Below are positions 24,616 through 37,700 of a stretch of 64,000 nucleotides of DNA, one piece after another (positions within the stretch are counted from its first letter, which is position 1; every line of letters starts with the position of its first letter). A model generated the notes under the pieces. The model ran no database searches. It saw only the letters and a list, made by a program, of their open reading frames with translations, and had not been told where the DNA came from. A program made the translations under genes and the position numbers. This stretch comes from Rotaria sp. Silwood1 (Eukaryota > Rotifera > Eurotatoria > Philodinida > Philodinidae), in assembly GCA_905250075.1 (NCBI GenBank), contig CAJNOP010000002.1:7677565-7741564 (forward strand), given 5' to 3'.

Positions 24616-27600
24616 TCATATGATTTCGTCTTTTTCTAAAATAAAACTTCGATGAATAAAATAAGAAAAATGAAATCTGAAAAACTGTACCAGCGATAAT
24701 GACATTGATTCAGATATAAAAGAATCTTTACGTTTTAAATCAATTTTATTGCATGAGCTAGTTGAAGATTGATTGTCAGGTGGAAGAATTATATCCTGAA
24801 AAAAAAAGTAAATAAGAGATTTATTTTTTCATATTTATTTTTTCTTTTTACCTCTTCAGAATCTGAACTATCAGCATAATTATCTTCACCAGAATCAAAA
24901 GATGATTGATCATAATCGATGCTTTCATTGGTTTTATGTAAATAGTTATGATCATGTAACATATTATCCATATGCATAGATACAATTGATGACTAAAAAT
25001 GAGATTGTAATAGTAGAGATAAAATGTTTCTAAACTTACAGATTGAGCATGACCAATTGATAGATGTTGAGAAATTGATGATCGATTACAACACTTTGTT
25101 GCATCACAGGAACAGTATAAAGTGCATGGTTGTGAATATTTTCCACATTTGCAAATCTTCTCACAACTACCTTTACATTTGCACGACTAAAATGCAATAG
25201 ATAATTATAAAATGATAAACATGAAAAATACTATTTACATGGAAAAGAAAATTATCTTCAGGTAAAGGGTTTTTTGTTGTCCATTTAATTTTAATTTCAT
25301 TATTGATATTTTCAAAACCAAATAGTTCAGGATAAGGAATATTCGCTATATGTGCATTTCTCCATATATGATATTGTCTACTTGCTCTACGACAGTGATG
25401 AAACAATGCATCGGATGATGGTGGAAGGGTGAGGACGATGGATTTGTTGCCTTTTCGAAGTGCACTAATAGCCATAGCTGCTCGTATATTATCAATTGAA
25501 AGAAAAGATGTATCAATCGATGAGTTAATATTTGATAGATTATACGAAATGAGATTTGAATTATTCATTATTATTGATCGCCGTTCCGCATGATGAATAC
25601 AATTAAAGATCAATCTTTCGACAACTTTAATATCTTCTTGAACCATGGGAAAAACAGAAAGTTTTTCAAGGTCATCGTATAGACGAGGATCAGCAAAAAA
25701 ATTTTCAAAAAATTTTGTTTTTGATATATTTCGGAAAAAAGAAGTGGTATCACATCCAGTAAGCGCATGTAGAACGAGTAGAAGTTCTGGAAAAATTTTG
25801 TATTTGTTGATTAAATCATTATGGATCATCGTACAATTGATATATTTCTCTTGACCACTACGAACAGTTGCATCAACGACAAGATTTGTTAAATTGATAG
25901 TATTGGCATATGATATCATGAGAAAAACAACATCAGTATCTGCAGATCGTACAATAACTGTTTTATAATTGGTCAATGCAGCATCTTGTAAATGAAGAAT
26001 GAGACGAGTATCGGCTTCGTCATGATTACTTTCCAAATCAAGTGCTTCTTCAGGTGGTAAATCATCTAAAATTTCGGTAAATAAAAAATTTATAGCAGGA
26101 AATCAACTAGGATATAATTAAATATCAAGACTAGCATTAGAGACATATGAACATACGAGAATCGGTGGTATATTAATTCCCAAAAATTACGTTGTTACTA
26201 TGCTACAGCGGTATATCAGAGAATCAAATGGAAGCCAAAAATAATAAAATGGATACAGCCTAATTATATCATTCAAAATAATCTTGACTGCGCTATTGTC
26301 TAATTTCAAGTTCATTGAGAAAAATGACCAACAATTTAACAGTATTGGTAATATATATAGATCAACAAGACCATCCTAAAACGAACCATCTCATTTATTT
26401 ACAACAGGAAACTTGTTCAGAATAATTAATTTAATTCTAATTTAGGCGAGAATCAGACTATTTTTTGGTAGACGTGAAGCGTATCTATTGCTTCGGAAAA
26501 TATATAATAAATCTCGACAAGACTACTATTGAATCACTGATGTGTTGTATACATCTTAACACGTTTTCTATTATTATTATTATTATTATTATTTTGTTTG
26601 ATAAAACATTTCAGCCAAAGAAAAGCTATGATTTTCCTCAATTATATTCTCTTTCCTCATGACTACTGCAGATCTGGTAGAAAAACTAAAATATACAAGC
26701 AAAACAGCGTATGTCATATACCCAATTAAAGAAATAGTGGAAGCTGAAATAAAAAGTCAAATATATATATATAAGAATTTTAGTCAATAAGTAACTACTT
26801 ACGGATATTTGTTGATAAGATAAGATTATAGGCTATACTGCCGTTTTTGTCTAAAACACGAAAAAGTTTCAGTCTTACGTGAAAGATAGAAAGCAGTTGC
26901 ATTTGGACCACCAACAACGAGTTTCTTGTGTATAGGTAATAATTTGAGTACTGATGGCAACTGCCAACATTGGACAACAGCAGCTGCTAAAACAGCACGA
27001 TTACCACTTCGTAAAATATGATCAAATTGTTGACCGGTAGGTATTTTATGTTCTGGTAACAGCTTATAATAAACACATTTTTGTTCATTAATCATTTTAT
27101 GTCTCGGAATGAAAGATTTTATCGAATAACTTCGATTAGAATCAAAAACAATGTCAATTCGATCAAAATAATTAAATTCTATAATAATTTTTTTTTCCAG
27201 TAGAAAAATTGCATAATCTAGCACTGTATAATTGGATGGAGGACGTGTTTGCAAGAGAGCACCACCGTCAATAAGTAAAGCACATTCATTAATAGGCATT
27301 GATGAAATATCAATTGGTTTAATTGAACTAAAGCTTTCTGGAAATTTTTTTTTGAAAAATGTAAGAACTTGGGATTTGTTTTGGTTGTTCATTAAGTCAT
27401 TGTTGTTTCGATCGCATAGTGAAATTGGTCGAGATGAAAATTCATGTCCAAAAAATTCAATTAAATTTATTTTTGGCCGATATTGACTAAGAATAATTGC
27501 TTTTATTATAATTTCGTCTATTTCTTTAATATTGTCGATTACTTTCTTTGGTGTACGTTTAACAAGGCCAGATTGTGGATCATATCTATCATTGTCACGT

Positions 27601-30600
27601 AATTTCAGTAATTTCATCTTGTTCATACTAGTTTGAGATGGAATTGAACACAAAACAAAACGTTCCTTTATCTAGAACAAAAAGATAAATAATTATTTCC
27701 AGAACTAATTATACTTACAAATTCTTCAAGAGCTACTTTTCCACGCCGAACATAATCCAAAATATCATCAATAATTTCTGTTTGAAATTGTTGTCCAAAA
27801 AAGAGTTGTGTAACAGTTTCATCTTCACATGTAAATAAACGTTCTTTGTAGAAGAAATTAAGTAATGTAGCAAAATCATGCTGATCTGATTCAAGTCTTG
27901 AAGGACTACATTCAATATGAGCATCTATATTGTCGTTATCAGTTTCATATTCAGCAAATTCAAATGTAAGAGTAGATAATAATGAACGATAAGAAAAGGA
28001 TCTACACCAGATATCAATCATATTTTTATTATATCGACCACTAATTCCTGCATGACCTTTACCGGCTTTATTGATTGTTACTTCAATTGTCTGGTCCATC
28101 GGTATTGAAGAAAAAGGACGTGATGTTCGTTGAACTGCAAACGCCTTGGCAAGCACATTGAATAATTCATCGGAACATGAACGAAGATCGGTAAGGTGAC
28201 GCGCACATAATCGAGCTAAAATTAATGTGAAAAACTGTTACAATTAAACAAAAAAATCCAGTAGACAATCTGCAGGTCTTATTTGGAGTCTGTTAGTTTT
28301 AAATTTGACTTTTTTGAGTAATCTCTGTCCCATTTCTTGTACGATCTTATATCAAAAACGTAGTATCATTTTTACAGAACGATTCAAGATAGAAAATTCC
28401 GCATCTGAAATGAAGAGGTCAAGAAGATTTGATATGCATTTTGACAAGATATCATTGGCATAATAGTCTTTTTGTATACGGTATAGTTTCACTTTCCTCA
28501 GAATGTTCTTCTAAAAGTTTAATACACTTGCATGCCTATAAAACTGATGTTCTTCTCAGTAATTAATTGTTATGAAAAAAGAAAATTTACCATAGTTCAA
28601 ATGGTTTGTTGAGAAAAACAATGGTGCCATTCGACTTAATGCTGCATTGCGACTATCGAAATCAGCTGATCGGATAGCAATGTACATGTCAATTAATGGA
28701 CCTATTAGGTCATTAAAAACATAATGCCAAAACTTGAATTTTTTGTTCTGACTGCTTTTCTCACAAACCCATTCATTGAACATTACACTGAGTTGATGCT
28801 GTTGCACAACTTGCTGAACTTTTTCAAACCTTTCAATACATAGAAAATTTATAATACAAAAGGTGACAAGACTTAAAGCAGTACTAACCATGCACTTTTA
28901 CATGTATTAGTAGAAACATCAAGTGGTATGGATTGCATAATAACTTCAATATCATCGAAGATTTCACGTGGAACAATAGAAAGAAACTCATGAATGATTA
29001 ATGCGGCTAAAGCGGAATGCAGCAATTTCATAGCACGTAAAGATTTATTAAAATGAGAGCAATTCATAATTGATCGAAGGCTGGCTCCTTTGTATAATTC
29101 ACCTAATGCTGTATCAATGCCAGATCCTTCTAATATGCCCCAGACGACAATCATATAGTTTTTCATTAAATGAAATTCACCTGGATAAGGTAATACTCGA
29201 TTAAAAAGTAATTTATTATTTTCTTTTACCTTAATTATAAAAATCAGCATCAATCCTGTATGTAGAAAAAAATATTGCTTACTTCAATACAATTTCTGTA
29301 AATCTTTTCATCAACAACAATTACCGCTACTTCTTGTATGCCACTATCTAATAACCGTTGTTTTGTTGATTCCATGCATGCGTATGTGGTCGAAGTTTTA
29401 TTTGGATCATCATGCATAGGTGGAAGAAATGTTACATGATGTATTGGACGTAAAGATGATGACAAATAAGAGGCAAAAAAACCTGATATTAATGGAATAG
29501 GTGTACAATGTCGTGGTACTAATAAAGAAGGATTTAAATAATTTGTACTGAACCAACTTTTGACTAGATCAAAGCAAAATAAAGATACACCATGATTTGA
29601 GGATTGAAACTCCTTGTAAAGACTAGTCGGTTTGCTTAAATGATTTGTTGTTGTAGCTGAAAATAAAAAAATAACTTATAACATTGCTAAGAAAAATAAA
29701 GAAAGCATACCTGATATATCACTTGCATTCGTTAAAGTAGACAAAATTAAAGCTGAATTAGCAGAAGATGAAGACGACAATATATTTTTTTGTACATTTA
29801 CATTGTTTGAAGATAGTTGTGATGACGAACGTGCAGTATTTGAAGACATTGGAGAAGAAAAATGGGTAAGTTTGCCATCATTTTCACTAGTTTGCAAAAT
29901 AACTCGATTAACAACATGTAAACTTCCTTCACCTCTTAACGTTTCTTTATTCATATCGAAATTATCATGTACTTCGATCATAAAACAATTGTTACGTACA
30001 TTTGTAGGTATTGCAGATGCGGATGTATCATCATTCTTTCCAATAGAATGATAAAGACGAGAGAGATTCTGATGCGAACATACAACACCATATCTATTCA
30101 ATACTGTCAATAATTCATACGAATGAGCGTGTCTGTAGACTTCATTGGCTAATAAAATATGCTTGGGTGTCACAATTCGATCATTTTGAACATTGATAAT
30201 ATCAAAACAAATTGAAATATTTTTTAGCCATTCATGACTATTACGAAATAAATCAATATCAAACATATCGAAATACCTGAACCGAAAAATAAGCAGAGCA
30301 TTAATTCTTCATATACTGATTTCAATATTAAATTATCTATCTTACATATATTCTCTCTTGATTTTCAAAAAACCTCGATCACTTGCTGTTAATATGCCAA
30401 TGAAATTCCGAAGCAGCATTGGAACAAGGTTATTAAATGAACTAGCTGTTAAATGGATCATTTTTTCAGGTTCTTCATTGAAGATTCGAACTAGATGAAC
30501 ATTATCACGAATATGTTCTCGTAATGTAGTTATTGTTGTGAATAACGTTTGGCATAAATTTTTCTTTTGGTTATTTATATCATCGTCGTAATCAACAGTA

Positions 30601-33195
30601 GGGGAGGGACTTGATTGTGACAAGGTGGACGTAAGTGATGATGACAAAAGCTTTTTTAAATGATAATCGATATTATTCAAACCAACATATGTTCCATGAC
30701 ATTTGGCAATAGTACCAAACCAAAAGTAGTCTGGTGAATGTTGTTGCAGTTGTCGCTGGAGCCAGTCATTCCTTAACTTAATGTTATCAAATTTTTTTGG
30801 ATGGTGAGCATCAATAATTTTTTTAAATTTTTCTTTGACAATGTTAAGTGAAATGAGTTTGTCTCGTACTTGTTCTGATAGCCAAGCGCTAAGCTCAGCT
30901 ATTGGTGATTGAAATAGACTTTCAAAACGTTCTGTATCAGGATAATGATTTTCAATATTCATTTGACTGTGACGAGAAATGCTTGGTCCTTTTCGACGAA
31001 TAGACATACCAATCTAAAGAAATATATATGATTGCTGATATCGGTCATAAAAATATTAACTAACTTTTCGCTTGTATGAAACACATCGTGAACTTAACTT
31101 TCTTGAACTTGTTAATTTCGCTGGAAAAGTATTTATTTCATCAGATGAACTATTTAAACGTTCATTATCACCTAAAGCTATAGGTGAAGATGCATATCGA
31201 GCAGATGTCAATATGGATGAATCTTCACTACTAATACTCGCGCCATCATCAATATCATAAAAACCAATTTTTTGATTTTCTTCTAATAATGAAGTCAAGG
31301 TTGGCAAATCATTAAAACAATTTAGATCACATTGACCTCGATTACCAATACTTGTATTCATAAATTGATCTGATTCGTATTCAATAACTGATGCCTCTTC
31401 ATGTACATTATCAGTTGGAGACTTTGATGCTTGAAGGACGGTGCTGGATGTAGAACTACTATCGATCAAAAGTGGCATATCAAGATCTACAAGAAATTGA
31501 TCTAATTTCAAATAAATTTTTGCAGTTTCTTACTAAGCAATTTATTAGTTTGTTCTTTTGTTGGTAAAATTATGGTTTCAGTATTTGGTATAACTTCAAT
31601 TTGTGATTGTGTCAAATGTGCTAATGAAAAACATTCATCATTGACCAATTTTGAAAAAATCAATGGATACTTCGATCCTAAGAAAAAGAAATAAAACGAA
31701 TATGAAATTCATTTCTAGCGAAAAGTAGACAATTCTTTCAGCTCTATATAACAGATATCTGCTTGAGTAACTTCTATTTTCGCCGACAATGCTTTTCGCC
31801 AATGCAAACTTATTGGAAGAATTTTTTGGCTATTCCAATATTGCCGTCAGCGAAAACAATTCGGCGAAAATGGACTAATCCATCTGGTTACATGAGTTAT
31901 TGTTTTCAAACAAATGCGCTATGCTTACTAATATCTATCTTTTCGACAACCATTTCAATCATCATTGAAAGCAATGTAGCAACAGTAATTTCAATTTCAT
32001 TATTAGTATTTTTGGTAACTGGTAATAAATCAGGTTGCTGAAGACTATTAGCAGTATTAATGTTGAATGAAGTACTAGAATCTAAAAAACCTTTGGCACC
32101 TACTGATGATATGCAAAGGATTTATTAAGAAGAAACCTGAAAAATTTCTTATTAGCCATGAATCTGATTCTTGATCATGAACTTCACTTAGAACAAATGA
32201 TTCTTCTTGATCATCGACGAGTGAGATCGAAGTTGATGAAAGCAAATGACTTTTGTGTAAATCTGAGTGAAATTAAATAAAAAAAAAAGGAAATCGAATC
32301 AACGAAAGTTAGATAATAAGAAATTATCTAAGCTGAGAATTACCATTTATTGTTCTAATCATGTTCAAATTATGAGATAAATTTGTAGTTGGTAGCGATG
32401 TAATCGGAGAAGATGTTAATATTAGTTCATTACAATTATTTTCATTATATATCATTTCATTTGGACATGTGTTTCGTTTGGGCGATGTGAATGTTGAGTT
32501 GAATTGAGTACGTTCATCTATAGAATCTTGGTTCAGTATTTGAAAATGAGATACCATATCAACATTCGTGTTTATGATGGAACCTAATGAAAAATGAAGA
32601 AGAGCATATGAAATGATTGACCGTCGCTTGACAGTAGTTGCTCACCTAATATGTTTCGTTCACGTTGCAACATGGGCAAGGAACAAGTTGTAGCTGCATT
32701 AAACTGAATTGATTGAACCTGATCGGTATTAACATTAGTCAAAGTTTGAAGGTTAATTTTTTCAAGAGGTACAATAAGTTCTTTGTTTAATTTCAAATTT
32801 TTATCATTTAAAGATAAAGATAATTTGTTCTTATTTGCTTTAATCGATGAATCATTATTATCAGTAGAGAGAGCAGTTGAAATGAACATTGGCACGTTGT
32901 TTGAATGAAGAAGATATTGTGAATTATCAGGTAGTTGCATTGATGATGGTTCATTGGAAGTAATTATTGACTTCTTGCTTTTCTTATAATGATATCGTTC
33001 GTATAAATTGTGATAACATTTTTTGTGAACAGGAGTACCAATCAATGGAACAGGTGGATCATGACCATGTACAGATCGATAAGCAGATAACATTTTATGT
33101 TCAACTGCTGCTGTTGTAATAAACTTGAATTTATTGCGTCGTACTCTTGAAGTTTTTTCACAGATTGAACACATTAATTCTCGTGGTTGTGACAT
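24616..33195 (-). CDS. Giant uncharacterised protein with FEN1/XPG-like acidic motifs and C-terminal CXC-like zinc segment
   Basis: Eighteen exons join in phase to 2163 aa: 33195-32646, 32583-32344, 32262-32137, 32102-31929, 31677-31534, 31501-31065, 31013-30346, 30276-29711, 29656-29283, 29229-28889, 28829-28591, 28215-27719, 27671-26879, 26850-26803, 26065-25239, 25186-25040, 24992-24852 and 24795-24616. The N-terminus has a likely zinc site, MCSICEK...H-x2-KCYHNLYERY. A Ser/Asp-rich linker follows, then the conserved blocks YPGEFHLMKNYMIVVWG, FAVQRTSRPFSSIPMDQTIE and ALLIDGGALL...DIVFDS (about residue 1590). After these come SNHDEADTRLILH, RSADTDVV and LTGCDTT (about 1745-1840), then a Cys-rich SCKCKGSCEKICKC...CTLYCSC (about 2010). 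I recognise this as a poorly described, often multicopy animal family. The spaced acidic residues D..D..EAD..DTD..GCD recall FEN1/XPG-type PIN nucleases; that function is inference. The 28-nt intron (26878-26851) could instead be a one-base frameshift, and the exact C-terminal end is uncertain. Confidence 0.8.
26569..26593. repeat. ATT microsatellite
   Basis: About eight tandem TAT/ATT units lie within the 737-nt intron 14 of the giant minus-strand gene. Confidence 0.9.
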
Positions 33196-34136
33196 GGTAG
33201 AAACACAAAAAAAAATCTGAAATGACAGAATGTTAAATAGATTTAAAAAAGCAATTTTTCAACGTTATACGAAGTTTGATCATATCGTTTTCAACAATGG
33301 TTGTGATCTTCTAGTCTTCTTATTAAAATTGAGGCTACGCTCAGAATAAATTTATGCGCATCAGAATTAGAGTTATCTTTCATTTAACACTTGTGTACAA
33401 CTAAGATTTATTCGATGCAAATAAAAAAGACGTGTCCTTTAACAAAATAGAATTTAGTTCGATTGATAAGAAGAAGGTTTTTTCAACTCCTATATTTCTA
33501 CAAAGATTTATAGGTTTCAATTTAATATATCAGTAACTATCACTATTTAGACACTGAAAAACAAACCTACTATTTTAAAATTATATGGAAATAGTCATAT
33601 TTTTTTTTTTGAAAAACTAAAACAGTTATATCTAACAACAAAAGGAATTACTATTTATTAGACCTTAAAACAAAAAAACCATATTGAAATGTAAATATAT
33701 TTGATAATATTGTCAATGATCTTAAAGAAATCCCTAATAAAAAAAGTTCAGTATGAGTTTTTTCAAATTTTATATAGTAGTCTGCATTCGTGTCTGTTTT
33801 TTACGTGCGATGGAAACGAACGTAGAATTTAAAACATTGAGTAGCGTTGCTTCGTTTTTTGCTAAGTTTATAATAAAAAAATCATACAACCGGATGACGA
33901 CAGAAGACTGTGATCACATAGTTTTTTGTGATATGATAGTCATTCATTAGTTCACTTTTCGCTCACTCGTTCGTGTTGCTTAGCATCAACAGAAACCAAT
34001 GCAACTAACGATGCTCATGATGTCGTTAGTAAATGGTGTGCAAAGAATTAAAAAATGGAAAATGGCCACGACGAAAATATGATTTACTGATGTTATAAAA
34101 TATGCCTAATTTTTTGGTGTAAAAATCTTTTTAATG
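33196..34136. other. Intergenic region between divergent genes
   Basis: It separates the start of the giant minus-strand gene from the plus-strand coiled-coil gene and should hold both promoters. I see no clear core promoter motif. The open stretch 33753-33950 has no domain. Confidence 0.4.
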
Positions 34137-34259
34137 GACCCGGTTATAAAATCATGTGAACAAGTGCATCAATAAATTAATTATAGAAATGATGAGATGA
34201 GTCATCCACATCAGTCAGTAGATCATACATTTTGTTTTAGATTTTCATTGCAAACCCTG
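34137..34259 (-). repeat. Dispersed repeat, short copy
   Basis: GACCCGGTTAT at the left and ATTGCAAACCCTG at the right are the reverse complements of the ends of the 647-bp repeat at 23522-24168. At 123 bp it looks like an internally deleted copy of the same family. Confidence 0.4.
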
Positions 34260-34754
34260 ATTATATGACTAGAAGCGACAATAAACAATTCTTTCTTTTT
34301 TTTTTAAGAACAAACAAATCTAAATGATGAGTTTTTTTCTGTTTAATAACATTAATGATAATAACATTAGTTTTAATAAATTATTTAAATAGAGACATTG
34401 TTATTATTTGCAAATTTTTTATTTTAATACTCATAAAGTAAGTTTAGTGAATCATCACACAGTTGATTGGTTCGAGGTACAGCTACTCTACGTTCATTCA
34501 TCGATTATTTATTTAAAAAAATCCTTACATGTAACAAAAGAGGAGGACAAAAGAGGTCGATTCCTGGCAACGCTTTTAAACTTAGAGCATGGAATTGCCA
34601 TACATCGTCTAATCTTCTATAACACCGTTGTTGTCAAGAGCATCTACTTGTCAAGTGGTCCGAGCGTAAGTGATCTTTTATATTATGCCTGTCAATCAAT
34701 TATATGACAAAGCGTTCATTTCTTTTTTTTCTCATTTAGTTAATTACATAACAG

Positions 34755-37700
34755 ATGGATACACAACGACGATTTCCTAATGCAGGACCCTTGTTACCTG
34801 ACTTGCCTCGAACGTAACATATTAAATTTAATTAAAATTAAAAATTTGTTCTGTTTATTCGTAGACCTCAACCGTCAAATGTTCCAACACCATCATCATC
34901 TCAACTTATGCCTATTGATGCACGTTTTCCTCCACCAATGTTACCTCCAATAGGTACACAATCATTACCAAATCCACCAATATTTCCATTACGAACTGGT
35001 ACTCAACCACCAATGTAATTCTTTTTGTTTTCTTTTAATCTTCTATAAAAATATATTTTTCTATATTAATATTGTTTATACAAGGTTTGATGATTCATTA
35101 AATCAATCTTTATATAAAGTAAAACAATTAGAAAGTCGTTTACAAATGACAGAAATATCTAATCGTGCTTTACTTGAAGAAGTTGTTCGATTACAAACTG
35201 AATTATTCAATGCTGTATGTGCATATATTTCTTTTAAAAAAAATATTAAAATATTCATTTTTTGTTTTTAGATTCGTCAAAGTCAAACAATTCTTCAAGA
35301 AGAACGTTTATCTCGTCAACAAATCGAAAATAATATTCGTATTCAAAATGATGTTATTCTACAATTAACAGCACGTATTAAACGAAATGAAGATACATTT
35401 AGTGATGAACATCAATCAACATTATCAGCTAATGCAAATATTCGAGGACTTGAACAACAAATATCAGCTATACAAAAAGAATATCTTCTTCGACGTGATA
35501 CTCAATCACTTAGGTTTGAATTCTAATAAACAAGATTTTCATTTTCAACTAATGATTTCTCTTTCATGTTTTTGTTAAATTAAGTGTTGAAGGAATTCGA
35601 AAACAACTTGGTGAAACTAATATTCAACGAGAACAATTAGAAAAAATGCAATTAAATATAGTTGAAGAACTTCGTTCTCTTCGTAACCGTGTAGAAATTG
35701 ATTCTTCTAATATTAATGCATTAACAACTGAAGTTAGACAAAGAACAAGAAAATTAGAAGATGATCATCGATTAACGGTAAAATTTCTAAAAGACACATG
35801 AAAGAAATAGAATCCCATACTATGCCATCTATATCTCATCATACTGAAGCATAATTCCTACTTCGCTTTCTAAATAGCTCCATTGATAGACATATAATTG
35901 AATCATATACAACCTGCACGAGGGCGAGGGTGAGATTTGAAAATTGAAGATCCACACCATGAAATGGATTTATAAATGATCTCGCTGGTAAATGAAATTT
36001 GAAATTTAACATTCATATTTTGAGTTTATCAAAATGTTACGAAAAGACAAAAATTATATTCATTAGTAAACTTTTCTAAGCTATTTCTTCATAATGCTAA
36101 GAAAACTTTTTCTTGCCGATTTTATTGTTTACCACTGTGACTAATTGTCATAAGTGCGGATTATAAAATTTTATATTAAAAATTCAATATGATGACAAAC
36201 AAATATTTTCATGAAACTATACATCTAAACTTCGAGAATATATTTTGATATTTCTAATTGATGAATTGACAACGTTTGTGAAAATATATACTATTGAAAT
36301 GCGTTAAGACATGTTCTCTCTCGATTTTCCGGTCAAAGATAAAAGAAATTCATTTATTTTAATCATATTATATTTCTGTGTATTTATTCTAATATGTCAA
36401 TAATACAAACCTGTCAACTTTGTTTCTCAAACAAGCTTAACCTTGTCGGCATCAAATTTTGAAAGATTCACGTCTACTCACTCTGTTATTTCACTGCGAT
36501 TTCCTATTCTCTGCTGATGCTTATTGGTTTGTGTAAAATCTTTGCTTATTATAGCTTATGTTGAAAATCTAATAGAAACAGAACTTTGTACTTTATGTCT
36601 CAACGATCTTTTCAAATTTTTTGAGGCTGCTGCTTATAAGAAAAAGATTGTAACTGATGACCACCTTCAGCATTTTTAGTCTACTTTGGAAAATCATGCT
36701 TTTTCAAAGTCAGACTTGTTGTATGAGATATTTATTCTTATTGTGTTAGATATTGAATTTAATTGTGAACAAAATAGTAGAAATATCAAGTTGAACTGTG
36801 AAAATATGTAGGGTGTTTTGAATTAGAAAATAACAATACCATATATAAGACTTTTGTGATGCTTCTGCGATTTTACTTCAAAACTGTTTCTCCCAAATAT
36901 TGTTTTTCTAAAAATTTTGAAACGTATATTCAGAGATGCAGAGAGGTTAAAGGAGAAGCTTCATGATATAGTGGAAAACGTACTTGAATCTTGATTAAAA
37001 AATATTAGCAGCTTTTTTTTGACTGTCGTAGTTGGACAACTGTAGTTGTTCTTCTTCGAAATTTTGCGCTGACACGAGAAAGCTGTTTCAGAAAGAAAGT
37101 CAACAAGTTTGTAAACCTTGAAATTCTTTGCCTTCAGGCATAAGAGGAAAATTTTTGTGATTAATAAAAAAAAAGTATTGAGACTTAGTGTAATTTCTTT
37201 CGGAACACCTGTTAGAGATAAATAAGATCATTTCGATTGTTTTTCAGAAGTTATTATGTTATTTCTAACTCATATATTCTATTTAAAATATAGAAAATTT
37301 TCTGAACGAATTCATATGAATTATTTCNNNNNNNNNNNNNNNNNNNNNNNNNNNNNNNNNNNNNNNNNNNNNNNNNNNNNNNNNNNNNNNNNNNNNNNNN
37401 NNNNNNNNNNNNNNNNNNNNNNNNNNNNNNNNNNNNNNNNNNNNNNNNNNNNNNNNNNNNNNNNNNNNNNNNNNNNNNNNNNNNNNNNNNNNNNNNNNNN
37501 NNNNNNNNNNNNNNNNNNNNNNNNNNNNNNNNNNNNNNNNNNNNNNNNNNNNNNNNNNNNNNNNNNNAAATTGGGTGAGAAGGCTTTGTTCGTTAGGGCA
37601 GATGCGCCCTCTGATATTTTTGCTGTAGGGTTACCGATCGTCGAACAGATTCTATGACAATTTTTGAACGCATGATGTATGCTAATATTAATTCCAACAG

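Noticed and set aside
26069..26802. Possible extra exon in intron 14 of the giant gene (around 26690-26745)
   Set aside because: It has acceptor-like ends, but exon 14 joins exon 15 directly in phase and yields the conserved DLESNHDEADTR block without it.
31763..32041. 92-codon plus-strand frame opposite the giant gene
   Set aside because: It is antisense to exon 4 and intron 4 of the minus-strand gene and lacks protein-like features.
34408..34707. 99-codon plus-strand frame before the coiled-coil gene
   Set aside because: A likely 5' UTR intron (34666-34739) cuts through it and it does not join the coding frame; no domain seen.
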